DNA of 46,558 nucleotides. Source: Candidatus Kuenenia stuttgartensis. GTDB taxonomy: Bacteria; Planctomycetota; Planctomycetia; Pirellulales; UBA1268. Both the position numbers and the translations under genes were made by a program. Within the stretch, counting starts at the first letter, position 1. The number at the start of each line of letters is the position of its first letter. Under the pieces are notes generated by a model, which saw only the letters and a program-made list of their open reading frames with translations, searched no databases and was not told where the DNA came from. This document shows, piece after piece, positions 43,324-46,558 of this stretch. The stretch covers positions 1-46,558 of the forward strand of contig CAMCYH010000009.1 in NCBI GenBank assembly GCA_945883745.1, given 5' to 3'.

Positions 43324-44977
43324 ACTCAACCGCCGAAAAAAGCGGCATGTGCCGGTAGTAGACCTCGAGCATGCAAGTGCACATGCAGGTCATAAACAGA
43401 CGCCCTCCGCTGTAGCCCCATTTGTCGTGCGCCGGATTCCAACTCCCCTTCTCTTTTCCCTTTCCAACCTGGGCGGCAGGAAGCGTGGCCCTCATCCAGG
43501 TGTTCCACTCCCGCCAGGGATCGCCTTCGAGGTGGTGGCAGACCTGCGTGACGTAGTACCAGGTGTAAACGTCCGGGTATTCGAAGTCTCGCGGCACCTC
43601 GCGAAACAGCAGCGCGACCCCAGCCTGCAACCGCGGGTCATCCCGTTGCCACCCCAGGTAGAGCCGACATAACAGGGCTTCGGCGGTGAGTGCCGGCCGC
43701 ACCTGAAACGAGCCGCGGTTCGGCATGATCTCGTAGCCGTAGCCCTTGGCGTCGGAAATAAACACGGCGTCGAGAAAGTCCGCGAGTCGTGCGTACGACT
43801 CAGCCGGAATTTCGAGCCCCGCCATCTCGCCACTCTTGAGCGCCATCATGTACCAGCCGGTCACCGACATGTCGCCCCGATTGGGATGGTTCGGCCGCGG
43901 CGGGTGATACTTCCAGCCGCCGTCGGGCATCTGCCCTGCCACCGCATAGTCGAGGGCCCGCTGCGCCGCCGCCTGCAGGCTGGCATCCCGGGTCATGCCG
44001 TAGAGTTCGCAGAGCGCGATGGTCGCCTGGGCGTGGGCATACATGCTCTGCTGCTCCGGAATCTGTCCCATGTCGAAGGTGCCGTCGTCGCTCTGCTTGG
44101 CCAGCAACGCCTTCCATGCCCGCTGCACGGCCACCTGATGTGGGCCTTCTTCCGTGGTGTTGCCCGCGCCCTGTAAAGCCAGGAGCGCCATTGCCGTGGC
44201 GGCCAGCCGATTCTCCTGCCGGCTGCCGTCGAGATACGGGCCCCGCAGGCTCCACAGGCCGCTCTTTTCCTGATTCCGCACAAGCCAGTCGAGCGCCGCA
44301 TCCACCGCCGTTTCCGTTTCGCCACCGCCACCACCTGCGGCGAGCAATTCATCCTTCCGACCGGCCGAGCGGCCGGCGAGCGCGAGCCGCACAGACGGCG
44401 CGGCTGCTACCTGCCCAGCACCGGCGACCGCCGACGGCGGATTGATCGGCTCGACCGGCATCACGCGAGCGACCGTCTCGGCAGGTTCGTCGCGGGGTTT
44501 GACAAGCGGAGGCAACGCGGGAGCCATTTCCGGTTTCTGCTCCGGCGCCGGCGACGGCGGCGGCGGTGGCTCAGCGTCGTCCGCTCCCTCATCCGGCGGT
44601 TCAATCGTAATTCCTTCGGGGGCAGCGCCACTGCCTGCCTCGTTGCCAAACACGAGTTCCAATCGCATTCGCTCGGACCGCGGCTGCTGGACGACGAGCA
44701 ACGCCAAGAGCAGGAGCACCACGACATGCAGGGAGAGGCTGAGCGTGAACGGCGGGCTACGCTGCAGCCACCCGTCGAGCGTCTCGGTCACGCTTGGCTC
44801 CGACGATCCGACGGCGGCCGCGGGGCTCTCGGCCGCCGGGCGTGTCGATGCGGGCAACTCGGAGCGTGGGTCTGCTGGAGGCATCGGAAATGCGGGCGAT
44901 ACCGGCTGGGGCTTCTTTTTCGCTGAACGCCGTTCTATTATCGAGGGAAGTTGAGACGGCCGATACACCGGTTCCAT
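43322..44977 (-). CDS. Membrane-anchored prenyltransferase/squalene-oxidase-repeat protein
   Basis: This 551-residue protein has a disordered N-terminus and one membrane segment near residues 75-98 (SLHVVVLLLLALLVV). A Pro/Glu-rich linker follows (about 125-185), then an alpha/alpha-toroid of squalene-cyclase type repeats from about 225 to the end (ALDWLVRNQEKSGLW, AWKALLAKQSDDGTFDMG, ALDYAVAGQMPDGGWKYHP). The linker and anchor resemble TonB-type proteins in layout. The toroid probably faces the periplasm. The DxDD catalytic motif of squalene cyclases is absent, so a binding or scaffolding role is more likely. Its upstream region adjoins the tRNA-fMet gene on the other strand. Confidence 0.85.
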   Translation of the reverse strand: MEPVYRPSQLPSIIERRSAKKKPQPVSPAFPMPPADPRSELPASTRPAAESPAAAVGSSEPSVTETLDGWLQRSPPFTLSLSLHVVVLLLLALLVVQQPRSERMRLELVFGNEAGSGAAPEGITIEPPDEGADDAEPPPPPSPAPEQKPEMAPALPPLVKPRDEPAETVARVMPVEPINPPSAVAGAGQVAAAPSVRLALAGRSAGRKDELLAAGGGGGETETAVDAALDWLVRNQEKSGLWSLRGPYLDGSRQENRLAATAMALLALQGAGNTTEEGPHQVAVQRAWKALLAKQSDDGTFDMGQIPEQQSMYAHAQATIALCELYGMTRDASLQAAAQRALDYAVAGQMPDGGWKYHPPRPNHPNRGDMSVTGWYMMALKSGEMAGLEIPAESYARLADFLDAVFISDAKGYGYEIMPNRGSFQVRPALTAEALLCRLYLGWQRDDPRLQAGVALLFREVPRDFEYPDVYTWYYVTQVCHHLEGDPWREWNTWMRATLPAAQVGKGKEKGSWNPAHDKWGYSGGRLFMTCMCTCMLEVYYRHMPLFSAVE

Positions 44978-45031
44978 CGGTCGTCACGACTGTTTGCATC
45001 ACTTTCCTCCGACACAGCGGAAAGCCAACGT

Positions 45032-45105
<74 letters not shown>

Positions 45106-45109
45106 CTTT

Positions 45110-45128
45110 GTCAGTTTCGGAAACTGAC
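45110..45128. repeat. 19-bp palindrome just after tRNA-fMet
   Basis: GTCAGTTTC and GAAACTGAC flank a single G five bases after the tRNA. It may be a processing hairpin or a recombinase arm or core site. Confidence 0.6.
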
Positions 45129-45141
45129 GTAACTTCGGAAG

Positions 45142-45184
45142 AACCCGCGGTAACCCTAGTGGTGACCGCGGGTTGCTTCTTTTT
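45142..45184 (+). terminator. Terminator of tRNA-fMet
   Basis: AACCCGCGGT (45142-45151) pairs with ACCGCGGGTT (45165-45174), extended by ACC/GGT beyond one mismatch, and a T-rich tract follows at 45177-45184. This is a classic intrinsic terminator about 37 bases after the tRNA. Confidence 0.85.
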
Positions 45185-45687
45185 GTGCCGCTCCCTGCCG
45201 CTCCCCGCCGCCGCCTGCTGAGCTGCAATTTGCACGTTTGGTGAGCTGCAATCTGCACGCACAGATTTGGGGGCCTCGGCTCCAGTCTCGGCGGCTCTCG
45301 TTGGCAAACCCTGTTCGCTTGATGAGGCACGAACTGGCTGGGCTCCTCCACCACTGACCACGTCCTCAAAGTGGTGCTCCCGAGCGAGCAGGTAGTGCTG
45401 GGCCGCAATCTTCGGCGAGTGTCCCATCCATTTCGCCACCACGTGAGCCGGATACTTCTCCACCCAATCCGTCTCACACGACGCCCGCAGATTCTGAAAC
45501 AGCCGTGGCCACTTCTCATGACCGGCCCTCGTGAGGATCCGCTCAAACTCGGTCCGAAGATTGACGCTCTTCGAGCTGACCCGCGGGACAACGAGAGCCT
45601 GCCCGGGCTCGGCGATCTCGAAAGCCTCAGCGAGCAGCTCACGCAACTCGGGGCAGATCGGAATGACCCGCACCGCGTGGTCGCCGC

Positions 45688-45885
45688 CATGGTGCTCATC
45701 GAGAGGTGGAGGCAGCACTACAACACTGTCCGGCCGCACAGTGCGCTGGGGTATCGCCCCCCGGCTCCCGAGGCGCGGCAGCCCTGTGCGGTCGCCTCGG
45801 CTACGCCTCGGCAACCGCACAGGGCTGGTCTGTTGGAGGGCAAAAACCTAACTTAGAAACTGGCGTCATTCATGGGGGCAGGTCA
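45688..45885 (+). mobile_element. IS3-family element, 3' end remnant
   Basis: The plus strand encodes only the last part of an IS3-type transposase (VLIERWRQHYNTVRPHSALGYRPPAPEA) from about 45692. A 13-bp inverted repeat follows (45780-45826), and then a terminal sequence that on the minus strand starts TGACCTGCCCCCATG at 45885, matching IS3-family ends. The left end and most of the transposase are gone. It separates the integrase remnant from an ISAs1-type fragment. Confidence 0.75.
45780..45826 (+). terminator. 13-bp inverted repeat inside the IS3 remnant
   Basis: AGCCCTGTGCGGT (45780-45792) and its exact complement (45814-45826) form a stem strengthened by GCC/GGC inside it. It follows the transposase C-terminus and may be the element's own terminator. 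Confidence 0.55.
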
Positions 45886-46051
45886 CCATCGAGCTGGACA
45901 CCTCGGTCAGCCAGGGTGTGGTTGAAGGTCGCCAGCCACTTCTGCAGGCATGCGTAGAACTCAGTCGTGTCGAGCATCGCAAAGACGCGGCCAAAGGTGT
46001 CGTGAGATGGAATGCCGTTGGAAAGCTCCAGAAACTTGGCGAACCACGCCT
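45886..46051 (-). pseudogene. ISAs1-family transposase fragment
   Basis: The minus strand encodes WFAKFLELSNGIPSHDTFGRVF and a following LQKWLATF, which match the N-terminal part of ISAs1-family transposases. It is cut on one side by the IS3 end near 45885, just at the VQLDG position that corresponds to the catalytic VIAIDG motif. On the other side it is cut by IS91-type sequence. It is too short to work. Confidence 0.75.
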
Positions 46052-46069
46052 GCTTCGGCTTCGCCCGCG

Positions 46070-46355
46070 CTCGCTGCACGGGCTGCGGCCAGGGATTCGT
46101 CGTGGCCTTCTCCTGCAAGGGCCGCGGGGTCTGCCCGTCCTGCAACGGCCGCCACATGGCCCAGACAGCCGCCCACCTCGCCGAGCGCGTCATCCCGCCG
46201 GTGCCCGTGCGGCAGCGGGTGATTTCCGTGCCCAAGCGGAGGCGCTCACGCTAGCGGCTGCGGGGCATGCTTGCCGACCGGCCCCGAGCCGTCGCGGCGC
46301 TCACGAAGATCTTCCTTGACGAGATCGAGCGGTCGCTGTGCGCTGCGGCAGGTGT
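46070..46355 (+). pseudogene. IS91-family transposase fragment interrupted by a stop codon
   Basis: The frame starts inside the zinc-binding N-terminal region of an IS91-type transposase (RCTGCGQGF, FSCKGRGVCPSCNGRHM, then VPVRQRVISVPKR). A TAG stop at 46252-46254 interrupts it, but the same frame resumes as LRGMLADRP and IFLDEIERSL, which continues the IS91 pattern. Removing 18 bases (about 46238-46255) would restore a continuous match, so an in-frame insertion seems to have brought the stop. Homology fades after about 46355. IS91 elements move by rolling-circle transposition. Confidence 0.75.
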
Positions 46356-46558
46356 CACGAGCGATCCCGCCACCCCGCATCCGCCCGCGCGCGGCCCGCC
46401 CACCGACTGGGGCGAACTCGTGCAGGCCCATGACGATCGCGACGTCTTTCAAGTCTCGCCGGACCAGCTGCGCGTGATCGACATCCACGGCCCTCTGACC
46501 GTTGCCGGACGCGAGCCGCGGAAACCCCCCACCGGCCATGTTCGAATTGATTGCCCTG
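46267..46558 (+). CDS. Open frame continuing from the IS91 remnant, partial
   Basis: From ATG 46267 a frame stays open to the window edge. Its first 30 residues belong to the IS91 remnant. After about 46355 it reads DWGELVQAHDDRDVFQVSPDQLRVIDIHGPL and I do not recognise it. It may be further decayed mobile DNA or the start of another gene. The end lies outside the window. Confidence 0.3.
   Translation, partial: MLADRPRAVAALTKIFLDEIERSLCAAAGVTSDPATPHPPARGPPTDWGELVQAHDDRDVFQVSPDQLRVIDIHGPLTVAGREPRKPPTGHVRIDCP

Overview
The window is a GC-rich bacterial chromosome segment, almost certainly from a planctomycete (probably Pirellulales-like). The indicators are an ECF sigma factor divergent from a Ser/Thr kinase, secreted DUF1080, YdjY-like and DUF1570-like proteins, a Tat-exported Gfo/Idh/MocA dehydrogenase, a membrane-anchored squalene-cyclase-fold protein, and an integrase of a type common in Planctomycetes. 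This assignment comes from gene content read by eye, not from a database search.

Layout. 1-3.2 kb: the N-terminal part of a Ser/Thr kinase (cut by the window edge), a divergent ECF sigma factor, then an HD-domain protein and a secreted DUF1080 protein in a two-gene operon. 3.3-10.7 kb is housekeeping: a YifB/ComM-type AAA+ protein, a response regulator, dnaG and rpoD in the classic primase-sigma pair, a CT398-type zinc-ribbon coiled-coil protein, and greA. 10.8-16 kb: a secreted esterase, a YggS-type PLP protein coupled to a large unknown protein, a YdjY-like exported protein, and hemQ. 16.1-21.5 kb is the most unusual block. It is a compact same-strand locus of a WXG100-like protein, a 204-residue helical protein, a second WXG100-like mini-protein and a 1,392-residue membrane-anchored coiled-coil FtsK/SpoIIIE-type ATPase. 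It looks like a stripped-down type VII-like secretion system without the usual Ecc, Yuk or Esa partners.

21.5-29 kb: two HtrA-type PDZ proteases on opposite strands, cinA, a degenerate oxidoreductase-like membrane protein, then thiL, tsaE and an isochorismatase-fold hydrolase. 29-32.6 kb is a cell-wall/division operon on the minus strand (MurE-like ligase, murB, ftsQ-like). The ligase lacks key MurE motifs, and a 26-bp near-perfect palindrome sits between its promoter and start codon. 32.8-37 kb: a receiver-like unknown, a DUF1570-like metallopeptidase lipoprotein, and an overlapping operon of LpxL-type acyltransferase, Rieske protein and double-GNAT protein. 37-41 kb: a tightly overlapped operon ispG-rimO-pgsA-CPBP protease. 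41-45 kb: trmL, a Gfo/Idh/MocA dehydrogenase, a repeat-filled intergenic region, and the membrane-anchored alpha-toroid protein.

45.0 kb to the end: an initiator tRNA-fMet gene followed by a mobile-element graveyard. It holds the C-terminal remnant of a tyrosine integrase whose frame ends antisense inside the tRNA, the 3' end of an IS3-family element, an ISAs1-family fragment and an interrupted IS91-family transposase. No rRNA genes, CRISPR arrays or replication origin were seen.
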